The position numbers and the translations under genes were made by a program. From Deroplatys truncata (Eukaryota; Arthropoda; Insecta; Mantodea; Mantidae): a stretch of 64,000 bases of DNA. Numbering within the stretch: the stretch's first letter is position 1; each line of letters begins with the position of its first letter. Positions 23,931 through 36,300 of the stretch are shown here, one piece after another. The stretch covers positions 61,178,364 to 61,242,363 of the forward strand of contig CM060980.1 in NCBI GenBank assembly GCA_030765065.1. The letters run 5' to 3'. The notes beneath the pieces are model-generated. The model saw nothing but the letters and a program-made list of their open reading frames with translations, did not search any database and was not told where the DNA came from.

Positions 23931-25540
23931 TGACTATATACGCAAAAATGTAACAAATTAATACTGTCATTTTAATAAGTCACTAAATACACACACTACA
24001 TACGTAAATTGATGGTCTTCAAGCCCTGTAGCCGATGACCACCTACCTCGTGCTCAGAGCTATGGCCAATGTATAGTACGTTAAAATGCAAGGATTTATC
24101 ACCCTAAATTAACTACATTAATAATGAACTCCTGCTGTTATAAAGATAGATCTTCCAGGAACAATTCACGTGTTAAGGTATATCCCTTTAAAGAAAGTTT
24201 CATGTAGAATGACATAAAAAGAGCTATGGCCGCTTCCTCCGATTTCTCTCTAAATCCAGAAATAAAAACTACACTTTTATCAGCTTGGTATAGCAAGGGA
24301 AGCATTAATCTTTAAATATTTACGTATTTCAGAGGACTTAAGAAAGTAATATGATTATTATTTTGCAATTTAAATAATAGGATAGATCATTGTTTTCACA
24401 CGTCTAATATTCGATAGCGAATTAAAACCTGAAAAATATTTATAAGAGGATAAAATAAAGTCATCAATAGCCAATGGTTTTCGTGTAATTCATATACACC
24501 TTAAATTCAGCTTTAATGAACCTAGAAGATACTCTTTCGCTACTGCCAGAGCTCGAAGCAGCGACTACGAGTTTATAGTAAATCTCACTGACATTTTATT
24601 ATCATAAATTCAAAAGAACGTCAATTTAAAATGCCAAATTTCTTTTCATTGCTTTTATAATGATAACAGAAGTGAGTAACTGAAAACCACAGCGGAAGAG
24701 TTATTTGTTATTTTTCTTGGAAAGCGAAGGGCCTAAATGTAAGGCAGTTTCTTCCTTAACGTTTGTTAACACAGAAGGAAACTGGGACGCCCACTCAAGA
24801 GACTGAGAGGTTTCGCTACACAAGAAATGATACACGAACGTCAATATTACCAGCAATAATAAATAAGATGTATACAGGAGAAGTAGAAAAGGAAATCTGT
24901 CTTGATAAAGGTGCCCCCTCCTCCCGCCTCAGCAGCGGATATTTGATATCGCCTTCCTTCAGACGTAATATTTAATAACGTTCCTGCGAAGAAGCTACCT
25001 ATTTACTCCATCCCATTCGCTACCAACAAAGGAAGCGGTTAGAATTGTGCATCAATAATATATCATTTCTATTCAAGCTCCCTTCGCGTTCGTCGTCGTC
25101 ATTTATTTTCGCTACCAACTGAATAGGGTGACGATATTTCGAATGTGCCATCTGCAGCGTACACAAGGAATCGACAACACACGATCTGAGCTACGTGTTC
25201 TTAATGTTTACGTGGCAGTTTACCTCGTTAGACGCCACTTGTTAAGTATATCTAAGTACCGAGTGACAACAGGAACATTGTATGAGGTAGTATTATATTC
25301 GATATTGTTATTTCAGCGATGAATAACAAAGCAAGGAAACAAGTCCACGAATGTGTGTACGCGTGAAAAATCCTCTCCATATATATATGATGCAATTAAA
25401 AAAAGCTTTTCTTAATTCCGAATACAGCGAAATACTTAAAAGCACAAAAACATGTGAAGGGTTACAGTACAGGCAATGTGCTTACTCAAATTGTCCATTC
25501 CGAATAATTTACGATTGTCTCAAAGAAGTGACTTGAATTT
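23931..25540. other. No feature recognised
   Basis: AT-rich with no supported gene. The 60-70 aa frames at 24763, 25128 and 25351 have no recognisable domain. Confidence 0.5.
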
Positions 25541-26431
25541 GAAAAATCTGATGTGTTACACTCACATGACTTTCTCTACTCTTGTACAAACTATTTATAC
25601 AAACGCTTATTCTCCATCTACTTCATGTTAATCGGGATAAACATTTGCAGACTCTATCTTATTGCTAATTTTCTTGTAGATCTAAGGGGAATATATATTT
25701 ATAAGGGCAATTTGGAAATACAGTAGCCTTTAAGCACATATCTCTTAATAGCTGGTTGCTAGGTGCAGCACCATTCCCTTTCCCACAGATTAATACTCTT
25801 TGCATATCCAAGACAAAAAATTGAATAACGAATTCCCATTTGAGAAAATAAGTAATGAAAAATTTAAGGGAATAACAAGCAATATTTTTAAAATGGTTCA
25901 CTCAACAAAAAAAATGTATATGACATAAATTGTGTATTTTAACGCGATCTACATTTATGTGTAGTAAAATTTTGTCTATCTCTTATGGTTTACCAGTTAT
26001 ACAAAAGTCGTTCACAATGAAGAATACTTTTGGAGATATTCCCAGAAAATTCAAGATATACATTTTATTTGTCATGAAAATATCTTAAACATACGACATT
26101 TTAATCACAATGTTAGAGCCATTTTTGAGAAAATTAAAATTTTCGAAAACTGTTCCATGTAAAGGGTAATCTGGGGTGGGGGATCTTCTTTAAAACCTTC
26201 GTGTCGCATCTCTGGAAGATACTGAACCTAAATACCAAGTTTGGTATTTATCCGACTGTTCGTTTCTGAATTACACACAGACATACAGACACACACACAG
26301 GCATGTTTCCAAAAAATGCTTTTTTTGGACTCAGGGGGACTCAAAACACATATTTCCGATGAAATCTCGGTATCGAATTTTTGGATTGAATACAATACTT
26401 CCCCTGCTTACTATACGCAGTAGAGAAAGTA
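25541..26431 (+). repeat. Dispersed repeat family A, near full length
   Basis: Begins AAAAATCTGATGTGTTACAC and ends GCAGTAGAGAAAGTACAAA. It has all blocks of the family, including a CACAGACA stretch at about 26277-26300, and is close in sequence to the 42.8-kb copy. Confidence 0.82.
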
Positions 26432-26599
26432 CAAATGACTTCCCCTTCCCTGCCTTGCCGCAGTCTGCTGGTGGATTGCAAATTTAGGCCTAATAATTTA
26501 CGATTTTCTTCCCGCAATGTGTGTGTATATCACATCGTTAATGTGATTATTATATACATTGAATGTAGAAGTAAAAGAACATAACATGCAAATATTAGT

Positions 26600-27400
26600 C
26601 CGAGAATCTTATGTGTTACATTCACATGACTTCCTCTAGCTTCTTTCACTTATTAGTGTGGTTTATAATTCCTACAAAAGTTTATTTTCCTATCTACTTC
26701 ATTTTAAGCGAGGCAAAGCTTTCCGGAAATAGCTGCATTACACATTTCCTTGTACATACAAAGTTACAGCGACAGTCAAACATTTATGGACTGGGTGCTA
26801 TATGCTGGTCTTCAAATTTCATACTCTTTCTATGAGAAACAACTGAAAGTCGACAACACTTTAAGAGAATGAACAATTAGAAACATTAATAACGGATATC
26901 TCGGAAATGGATGATGCCACATTTTTTGTATAGTTCGTCTCATCTATAACTTAGATTTACCAGTTATGCAAGATTATATAAATTTCCTTCCGAATGAAGA
27001 GGACTTCACAAGCTACACCCAGAAAATTCAAGACATAAGTTTTATTAGTCATGTAAATATATTTAAAATTGATATTTTAATCCAAAAAATCCATAAGGGA
27101 TATTATGTAAAGTATTTTTTTTAAATGTTCCATGTAAAAAGTAGTTGGAGGTGGGAAATTTTCTTTAAAATCTTCGTGTCACAACTTTGGAAAGTACTGT
27201 TCTTAAAAACCAAGTTTGGTATTTATCCGACTTCTGGTTTTGAGTTATGGGTTCATAGACACACATATACGGATCCTTTTCTAAAAATGCTTTTTTGGGG
27301 GGTTCAGGAGGCCTCAAAACATATATTTTCGTTGAAATCTCGACATCAAAGTTTTGGGTGGAATGCAATACCTCCCCTACGTAGTAGAGAATATAAAAAG
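26600..27400 (+). repeat. Diverged family A repeat (subfamily B)
   Basis: Follows the same block order as its neighbours (ATGTGTTACATTCACATGAC start, CGTAGTAGAGAATATAAAAA end) but is clearly more diverged. It lies in tandem, same strand, 170 bp after the previous copy. Confidence 0.72.
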
Positions 27401-27825
27401 GGAAGCCATAACAGCGATGGAGTAGAATATATGAAATCGAAACCAATAATACAAAATAACAACAAAGAACGGACAGATAGGTTTGAGCATAAAATATACC
27501 TCATGGCTGCATAAAGCTCAGGATCAAGAAGAAAAAAGAAGCACATTCCAGTATTTAAATGCAACGATAAGCAAGATATACAGTATGGTTGGAAAGCCAA
27601 TACCTTGTTTTTTAACATAAAATATTTCAAGCAGTGAACAGCTTATCGTACTTTTGTTTTCATTCAGTGTATTATTAGCGTGCACCATTTGGGTTAGTAA
27701 GTTATATTTTGACCTATGCACCCGCACTGTATACACATTTCTGGAACCTTTTTTGGAACAGCGTCCACAGAATTTCTTAGTATCTCAAGAGGCATATTTG
27801 CAAAAACTTGAATAATTATTACTTT

Positions 27826-28702
27826 CTCTACTACATATAGTAAGTAGGGGAACTATTGTATTCCACCCAAAAGTTCGATATCGAGAGTTTACCGGAAGTT
27901 CATGTTTTGAGGTCCCCTGAATCCAAAAAATAACCTTTTTAGGAAAAGGTCCGTATGTGTGTCTGTGGATGTACCTATATCTGTGTGACTGTGAACAGCA
28001 TAACCCACAAATGAAAAGCGGATAAATACTAAACTTGGTATTTCGGCTTAGTATCTTTCAAAGATAAAACACGAAGATTTTCAAGAAAATCCCCCCACCC
28101 CAAATTACCTTTTACATGGATTTTTTTCGAAAATTTTGATTTACTCAAAAAAGGCTCTGATAATTTTCATTAAAATGTCACATGTTTAAGATACTTTTAC
28201 GGCAAATGAAATGCTAATCCTGAAGTTTCTGGGTGTACCCATGAGTCCTTCATTTGAATGAATTTTGCATAACTGGTTAACTGTAAGAGATAGACAAACG
28301 TTCACTACATAAAAATGTAGATCTCGTTAAAACACACAATTTATGTCTTACACATTTGTTTGTAAAGTGAACCATTTCCGAGATATTCCTTGTTATTTGT
28401 TTGAATTTTCCAATACTTGTACTTTTTCTTAATGGGAATTCGTTATTCTTTTTTTTTAATGTCCTGGACATTCAAGAGAACGGAATGCTCCAAATAGTAA
28501 CCATCTTTAAAAAGATTTGACTATCGCTTAAGCCCACCATATTCCCCTTGCACCTATAAGAAAATTAGCAATACCATAATTTATGCAACTTTTTATATCG
28601 ATTAACATAAAGTAGATGGAGAATAAGCGTTTGTAAAACTAGTTTGTACAAGATTAGAGAGTGTGTAACACACACGTGAGTGTAACACATTAAGATTTTT
28701 TG
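27826..28702 (-). repeat. Dispersed repeat family A, inverted copy
   Basis: On the minus strand it runs from the TGTGTTACACTCACGTG segment at about 28695 to AGTAGAGAAAGTAATAA at about 27826. It forms a cluster with the two plus-strand copies just upstream. Confidence 0.78.
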
Positions 28703-28711
28703 TTCAAGACT

Positions 28712-28880
28712 GTCCACTTTCCCTGGCAGCTTCTCTTGCTGACTTTGTAGGACTTTATTGAAACATCTTACAAACAACATTCATATTGTCTTGTGATTTG
28801 GATGTCAAGGGTCTTCCAGATCGACGTGCAATTTTCACGCTACCACTTGTCATTAATTTCATATGAAGTTTTTTATAGTC
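28712..28880 (-). pseudogene. Tc1/IS630-type transposase fragment (helix-turn-helix part)
   Basis: The minus strand reads TSGSVKIARRSGRPLTS followed by a SP-K-S-REAARE pattern, as in the N-terminal DNA-binding half of insect IS630/Tc1-like transposases (TGSV...RSGRP...SP.KS.R.AARE). One stop is visible inside, and no catalytic domain or ends are found nearby. It abuts the family A copy that ends at 28702. Confidence 0.55.
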
Positions 28881-30082
28881 TTCGGGTTAAGCGATGCATT
28901 CCTACGTCACTCTTGCTTCCACCATCTCTAAACTTGTACCACTGACCTCCACACTCTCTACCTGGCAATCCTCTCTCTTCTATGCTGAATAAACCAGTCA
29001 TTGTTTTGTTTTCACTCCATCAGCCTCTGAAATAACTAATGATGAACCTCATAGTAGTCAAATTTATTTACATGCCAGCAAGAGCTAATGTAATTTCTCA
29101 GATAATCTAATCTAATAATAAATATTGACTTTCCAACCACTCTGTAGAATAAAATTAGGATTAAAAAGTTTTAAGATAATGTCAGTGTCCAAACTATTAT
29201 ATAAAGGTAAGATATAGATGCCAACATAAAAATGAAAATAAAAAACGAGAGAAGTTAGATTCTTAGGATAAATCTTAAGAGAGATGATATCCTAAAGAAA
29301 TCAAATCGTAACTTAAAAGAATGAAAAATAATAAGTTGGCAAAATTATTCTTATATTTTCCATAGGAAAAATAAAGAATGGAAAGAACAAAACACCTAAG
29401 CTGCTACAGGTAGCAAGATACCTAAGGTATAAAGAATGATTATGATGACGATGACGACGATGATTATGGTTTACTCGAAACTTTGGACTCTAAGCGAACA
29501 ATTTAGACGTCAGAAGTAAATTTTGTTTAATATAGAATGTCTCAATTCCTAATGCGCTACGTCTGAAGAATTCTATTGAAGGCGAATGATTCATCGCCAG
29601 GCTACGAAACGAAATATCGCAAATCGAATTATTGATGAAGCAAAGGTAGAAAGACCGAGACCCTTCTTTCTTCTCATCTGCTGAGGTGGGGCTTTGTAGA
29701 TTTTGTTTAGCAGAATATTTTCACTTCAAAAGGGGAGAGAAAATTACCATCTCGCTCGTTCCCTTTTCATTTTGAATATTTTAATAGCAGATATTGGAAA
29801 TAAATGTCTCGAAAGTGCAATGAAAAGTAATGAGTTTGCTTCAGAATAAGAGATGAAAAGACTGGCATTATTGATGTAAGAAATTCTAGAAATACAAAAC
29901 AAAAGGGAAAAAAGCGATTACTTATTTTTGAGGAACGCAGGGTAAACCAAATTGTTCATATAACCATAATACCTTCTTTGGTAAGGAAGCATTAAATATT
30001 CTGCAAACACATGTTTGCTTTAGTCAGCTACTGATATATTTTATTGTGCTGTTTTACATAGCGCAGTACTTTGATATTGCTA
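28881..30082. other. No feature recognised
   Basis: AT-rich, with a short GATGAC-type imperfect repeat at about 29440-29466. Confidence 0.5.
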
Positions 30083-30510
30083 TTCCTCTGAAAACATCGG
30101 TTCTCGTCCGATCACCGAAGTTAAGCAGCATTGGGCGTTGTCAGTACTTGGATGAGTAACCGCTTGAACACCACGTGCCGTTGGCTTCAGCCACCCTTTT
30201 TATTGTCGTCCTCCGTGGACTAGTGGTATCGTGCTAGCCTCTAGTTCCCAAGGTCGTGGGTCCAAACCCGGCGGAGGGCGATGGATTTTTTCGGGCGTAA
30301 AAATTCTTAGCATGGCTTCCTTCGGAAGGGAAGTAAAGCCGGTGGTCCCGTGTCGTAGATTTACGGCACGTAAAAGAACCTCAAACCTGATAAAGAGGTC
30401 TCTGAGCAAAATTACCGGTCTTTTACGCCCAATATAGAATGGGGCGCTAAGGGTCATAGCAGTTAAAGAGCGTCCATAAATAAAACTCAATTTAATTTAA
30501 TTTCCTTGCA
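30083..30510 (+). mobile_element. Composite SINE: 5S rRNA-derived head + tRNA-like unit
   Basis: 30105-30188 reads as the 3' two-thirds of 5S rRNA: GGTTCTCGTCCGATCACCGA, then AAGTTAAGCAGCATTGGG (box A region) and GTACTTGGATGAGTAACCGC (box C region), ending CCGTTGGCTTC. A tRNA-like unit follows at about 30208-30285 (GGACTAGTGGTATCGTGC and GGTCCAAACCC). The body has CGTGTCGTAGATTTACGGCA. The end is a short (AATTT)n tail near 30490-30508. The order promoter-body-simple tail fits a SINE. It is not a functional 5S gene, because the first ~30 bases are not 5S-like. Confidence 0.8.
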
Positions 30511-31301
30511 ACTATAATCATCTATTATAATAATAGAAAATCTTAAGGTGCCTCTCTCGCTGTTTCTTAGTCTTTTTCTTCTTCTTTTCTTAGTCTTTTC
30601 TAAACGCAGGCCTGTTCATGAAAACGAAAATTCGGTTTTGGAATATTGTAACACAAGTAATTCGTTTACTATTCCATTAGATGCTCACTTAACACATAAA
30701 ACAAGCCAAAAATTAAAAATCATTGAGTGTATGGGGGCTTGTTATATAAGCGTTTTCTAAGCATTTTCCGGAAATAATCACATAGATTTATATTTGGAGG
30801 AAGAGAGAGAGGGGGAAGACAAATCAAGTATTTAAAATAAAAAACATTTTAATGCGTCCAAAGTCTGATTTTTTGTATGTGCAGTTACATAATCTTGCAT
30901 AAAGTAACCATGGACAGGTTCTGCAGGTGTCAGTTATCTGAAAAAAGCCAGTAAATGTTTTACATATCTATTAAATTTTGTTTTCGTTAGATAAATTGAC
31001 CCAATTGTAGCAGCCACATTCCCGTGTCTACATCATGCACCGTTTCTGAAGTAATCGGTGTGCATTTTCAGAACTCCAGTATACCTTGTTCTCATTGTTC
31101 AAGTGATCTGATAGGTGCGTCCAAGTTTCATCAGATATAGCAAACCATCCAGACTGTTCAATTTAGTCAGCTTTGACAGTAGTGTTACTTTATATAATCT
31201 TAATTTTAATTTCCGAACAGGCTCAATGTGCAGATGAAATTGAAACGCTGGCTTGAAGTGCTGAGCGAGGCATTGCTCTATACGCTGTAGGAAAGCATAT
31301 C
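30511..31301. other. No feature recognised
   Basis: AT-rich; nothing supported. Confidence 0.5.
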
Positions 31302-31309
31302 CTCTATAG

Positions 31310-32033
31310 CAGATTTGGCAAACTACGGCCCGCGAGCCCCTTTAGTATGACCCGACTACAAGCTTCAAAATATATAAATCAAAATATAGATTGATTTATT
31401 CAGGAATTTCGAAAGATTAAATAAAATTCAGCGCTTTGATTTTTAATGTATATGCATTGTAACGACTTGCTGAAGGACAAATACAAGGGAGCCAATTTGG
31501 TTTATCTTCACAGCTGTCCGCCAATTGACATATTTCCTCGTTTAAAATATTTTGCAGTGTTTGCATCAACGTATATCAGTGACAAGAATTTTCAAAAATA
31601 AAATATGTCAAACCAAAATATAGGTTTGCTATAGCTGGTGAACGTTTAGAGTCCATTTTGGTGACAGGCTACACAAAATTAGAACCATAAATGTCTGCAA
31701 TTGTAGCACAGAAAATTCAGTTCGTTCTTCTCATTGAATATGAGCTGCTATTAACGTAAAAATATTTCATGTAACAGGTGTTAGTATAATTGCCTACAAG
31801 TTACATTCTCATGAGACTATGAATGAACCACTAATCATTTGTTAAGTATTTAATTACTCGGTTATTAATATGTAAGTTTAGATGTTAGTTCAACAAAACA
31901 CTCTTTGAAAACTTGATATGTGCGCTTCATACACTGAGTTTATTGGTCCTATCTTAAGCATATGTTGCTTCGCCCGCGACTCATTCTCTAAAGATTAATG
32001 TGTCCCCCGTTATGAAACATTTGGCAACCCCTA
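31310..32033 (+). mobile_element. Internally deleted hAT transposon
   Basis: The left end CAGATTTGGCAAACTACGG and right end TTTGGCAACCCCTA are imperfect inverses of the common hAT type. Flanking 8-mers CTCTATAG (31302-31309) and CCCAATAG (32034-32041) agree at 6 of 8, as for an aged 8-bp target duplication. About 31450-31680 reads in broken frame as the end of a hAT transposase: a LQCNDLLKDKYKGA block, then FASTYISDKNFQK (family pattern STY.CEQ.FS.MK), the dimerisation region. Most of the transposase is missing, and several stops are present. Confidence 0.75.
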
Positions 32034-32041
32034 CCCAATAG

Positions 32042-33790
32042 TGCTGCTTTTTTCTTCGGTTAGAAATGTTGGTTGTCTATGATTCTTTTTGTCTTACGCG
32101 GGCTCAGTCTGCTTAAATTTGTCTAACAACCTACGAATTGTGGAATTGTTAGGAACGGTGGCATTAAGAAAAATCTGTGTATTTTCACGCTGACAGTCAA
32201 CCTGAGACTCCGTTCCAGCAAAACTTAACAGAGTAAACAAAAACTATCCTGTAATATACGTCATAACTAAACAAACAGACACAGCTCCAGTTAACGTTAT
32301 TAACTTCCATTGTTCACCATGCCAAATAACATTATACTTTAACGCAAATGTTATTCCCCCTCCGTAAACGCGTGATCTAGTTTGCCACAGAACGAGGTCA
32401 TTCAACCTGATACCTGCTACGAGTCAGACTCGGTGGCTGCCAGTTGCGTCATTAAAGATAAACCCGATGCAATACGGATTAAAAGTTTTCAATATTTTCA
32501 AAATTGAAAACTCCGTGTTATTTGGTTATTATTTGTGTGTTTGAAAATTTATACTATATACAACATTTGTAATTTTATAAGTTATTTCAATGGTATCAAT
32601 AACAAGTTAAGAAATATATGTTAAAATGGTCTGAGAATTTTTAAAAAGTACACAGTAATTTTTAATGTCCGATACCTGAGGCCCTAGAAGTTTATTGTGA
32701 TCTGTGGCAGGTGGAGTATTTTAAATGATAGAAACACATTTCAGGGACATTGGGTTAAAGATTTATTTTTGAATTTCAGTTTGTGTTGCGGCATCAGGGT
32801 AATTTATATTTAAATATCCACACAATGCCTTAGTATTGGCCAATATAAAAAGACACGACAGTAAAAGATGTAAAGACAAGCAACACTAAATATACACAAA
32901 ACTGTTTCAGGTACGTTGGTTAGCGGTAGCAGTATAGTAGCACTAGTAAACTTTATTAGGGATATCTTCGGAAATAATCCTAAAAAAACTTAACATTTCC
33001 GAGTTTTTCATATCCACTGCCTGAATTTTATATCGATTTCAACCAAGTTCATAATAGGTCAACAAAAGCTCTTCAAATGACCATAAATAAAACTAGAACG
33101 CTTACCCGAAGAGTAGCTTTTTAAATTCGAATGACGATGTAATTAATTTCATTTAGCTCACCCTTTTTCTTTATGAAATTATTTTACAGTGATCTAGAAT
33201 ATATTTATATGAATTCTGCACTTTACCTCTTACATTCGGCTATTTCTAGCAATGAATGAAGCCTCGTTATAAGCACACTCGTTTCTCGTTTCTCTATCCC
33301 TCCCCCGTTTGCTGTGTTTTTGTTTGTTTGTTTTTTGGTTTTTTGTTTCTTTTGTAGATGCTAAATCATGACCATCCATGTATGATACTTGGAATTAAAT
33401 ATCCGCAGCTTATATCTTATTTTTCATCCGTGGTTTAACAACAACTTCACAAGTGTGTTCTTGTATAATTCCAATGTGTACTTACTCTAGTACATAGTCT
33501 TTGTAAATCCTTTTGAGTCTTTTAGTGATTTATGAGTTTAAATTAGGTGATCTATAGTCCACGTCTATCAGAACGAAAAAGGATTTTCAGTGGCGAATTA
33601 CTTGTAAAATTCACAACACACAACATACACACACATACACACATATATACAACTTTTCTCTCTTAATAATATTAATATAGATTACATGCAACATGCACAG
33701 CGGTACACCAGCTAAAAATAAGTTAATTTTTAGGAGTTTTTAATATAAATTTTACACTTAAGTCTAACCCGACAAATTTCGGAAATAGTC
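32042..33790. other. No feature recognised
   Basis: AT-rich, with a short CA/CT simple stretch at about 33615-33650. Confidence 0.5.
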
Positions 33791-33799
33791 GAAGTTTTG

Positions 33800-34860
33800 T
33801 TCTTCCAAATTTGAATTCCGTATGAAATAGAAGGTTTGTTACATTGTTATTTGCCCCACGCTTTGGGAGCCAATTTGAAGATAGGTTTATTCCTCACGTA
33901 TGGAAAGCCAATTTTAAGTAGGTGTTGTATTGTATTTCAACTGTTGGGGAGCCGATCTTGAAGTAGTTGTAACCACGTATGGTACCCGGTAGCCTTCGTC
34001 CCAAAAATTTAAAAATATTAACTTTGTAATTTGACGGTTTCTTTAAATATTATATATTTATGTTTGCCTCGGCTGCGTCAGTATTTATTTTTTAGAGACA
34101 TAAATGTCTTAGCAGGGAGGTGGTGCGACTTAAGAATGTAGGCTTACACAGATTTTAAGTTTTTCTTCATTCTATTTATTAATGCTTAACACGATTTAAA
34201 TAACACTTCACTGATATAGAAAGCTGTAAGATTCTTTTATTAAATACTTGCACTTTTTAACACGTAAACTATTTTCTCACACAAAATACGTATTAAATTT
34301 CTCGAGGACACATCTCGCATCCGGTTAGAAACACTGTCTACAAACAACGCGTCCAGTTATGAGCGCTGACTACAAGCAACGCGTCCAGTTATAAGCACTG
34401 TCTACAAGTAACTGATTTGATCTCAACCGTCTAAATTTTTACATTTCTGTATTTCAAGTCTCTGATTGGTTCTTTCTAATCCAATAGAATACTTATTTAA
34501 CTTACGCTTTTTTCTGGTTGTTGATTGCCTATTTTATAAACTGTCACAAAAATTACATGATTGTTGCTCCAAGAATGATTAGTAGCATTCTTACACTTTC
34601 TTATTCATTATTGCCTCAAGGTTACCTCATTATTAGCAACTTTTAACCTATTATTCTCACAGCTCCTACATTATTAAATTACGTAATACATTCAGATAAC
34701 ATTATTACATGTATACAATAATATATATATATATACAATGACAGTAATATGCACTTTTATATATTGTTACATACACATTTTGCTTTAAGGCGGGCTGTTA
34801 TTGAATTTATATATTATATAGTTAGACCGAAATCATTTAAGTGTTAAAAATACTACCGCA
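33800..34860 (-). mobile_element. LTR-like repeat fossil, copy 2 of an inverted pair
   Basis: Minus-strand counterpart of 8262-9180, with TGTAGGAGCTGTGAG at about 34672. The primer-binding-site-like TGACGCAGCCGAGGC is at 34080-34066. The leader continues to about 33800, with PBS-like repeats such as TTGGCTCCCAAAGCGTGGGG. The U3-like part holds a ~30-bp unit in about three copies (34330-34410) where copy 1 has one. Old and broken, with no coding region. Ty3/gypsy-like by the PBS, with low certainty. Confidence 0.5.
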
Positions 34861-35408
34861 CTTTCCAGTAGCTGTTTTCGCGTAGAAGAATAGCTATATA
34901 GTCAATTATGACTTCTTCGCTCAGGATACATTAGCGTACCGCAGGGACAATTGCTTGAGCTAACAAGGTGACTAAATGTAATATCGACAGTTTCCATACA
35001 TCTTCTTTACATGTGCAAAGTATTCCAAAACATAAACCGTAGGAAGAAAATAATATGTAAGAACAAAATAATTAAAAATAAAATGATATAACAAGTTAGC
35101 CATTTTAGTTCATTAGGAAGTGACATTAGAGATAATGATGTAGAAGTTTTAGCATAAAAAAGTACGAAGAGAGACAAAAATAAATTTTGGCTATACCTCT
35201 ACTGTTCAAAGAAAGCGAACTCTTGAGCATTAACTAAGAAACAAGAAAGTAAAATACCGACTTCAGAAATTAAATTTTTAAGTGGAGTTAAAATATGCAC
35301 AACATTAGATTGCATAAAAATGAATAAATTAGAGAAGAATTGTAGACTTTAACATGAACGATGAACTGAAAGTACTTGAGCGACAGTGGAAGGAAGACGT
35401 AGAAAGAA
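34861..35408. other. No feature recognised
   Basis: AT-rich flank; nothing supported. Confidence 0.5.
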
Positions 35409-35423
35409 TGTCAGATACAAGCT

Positions 35424-35978
35424 AAAGGTAAAACGTACGGGCGAAGGGAGGGACTCCCGAAAGCGGCGCAGAGCACCGCAAGTAGGCCAAAACCTGATCC
35501 CTGGGAGGGAGGGAGGTATGAGGAGAGAGACCCCAATAGTGACCAGATCCGGATGACGACGGGCGCAAGCATGGGCGGGTCCCTAACGTTTCCAGATCGA
35601 AAGCATCCGCCGCCATACGAGTCCACCCACAAGTCCCTAACCCGGGGTCACAAAAGGGGACCCCAAAGCGGGTCCTAACTGAGCAGTTCCACAACGACGC
35701 CAGGGAAGAAACCTCTATAGAGCGCACATCCACCGTCCAACCGCAACCCGACGAACACACTCGCCTGGTCCTACAACCCAGAAACAGATGGCAAGGAAAA
35801 TGATGGGTACAGGAAATGAGGGGCAGGAAGGTCGTGGGAAGATAAACTATCCCAGCATTCGCCTACCGATTCGGCAAACCACGAAACACCCATGGATCAG
35901 GTGGGCGGTCACCGTGGATCGAAACCAGGATCTCCCGAATGCGACTCGCACACTTCATAGCAGCACCACCTCACTCGG
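35424..35978 (-). mobile_element. SINE family S with target duplication
   Basis: On the minus strand the head starts CCGAGTGAGGTGGTGCTG at about 35978, with box-B-like GGTTTCGATCC. The end is near 35424 (CGTTTTACCTTTAG). TGTCAGATACAAG flanks both ends (35409-35421 and 35979-35991). The full-length body and clear duplication suggest a young insertion. Frames of 112 and 73 aa on it are shadows. Confidence 0.87.
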
Positions 35979-36144
35979 TGTCAGATACAAGGCTACCGAA
36001 ACAAATATGAAGACAATCTGAAAGGGAGAATTTTCTTAGTAGAATTTAATGCCCTTTCTACCTACATATGGCAACACAGGCGGTGGACACTGATTGTACA
36101 TGAAATGAATAGATAATTATTAGGAAAGTAAATTTGGGAAGGAA

Positions 36145-36300
36145 ACGTCCCAGACTTAAATTTAGGGTATCTTCCCGGCATTTGCTAAATATAACTGAGA
36201 TAACCCTGAAAAAAAAACATAGGGAGAACGGTCTGGACGGGGTTTGAGTCGCGGACCTACGTTCACAAGACAATTCCCACTCGTGTCGAGCCAACAGGGA
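36145..36300 (-). mobile_element. Possible tRNA-headed SINE fragment
   Basis: The minus strand starts near 36300 with CTCGACACGAGTGGGAATTG and has a box-B-like CGACTCAAACCCC, then an AT-rich body. No duplication seen. A weak call. Confidence 0.35.

Noticed and set aside
27125-27514. 129-aa open frame
   Set aside because: Lies across the diverged family A copy; the same region is closed in other copies.
30105-30188. A functional 5S rRNA gene
   Set aside because: The first ~30 bases do not match 5S, and a tRNA-like unit and SINE body follow; better read as a SINE.
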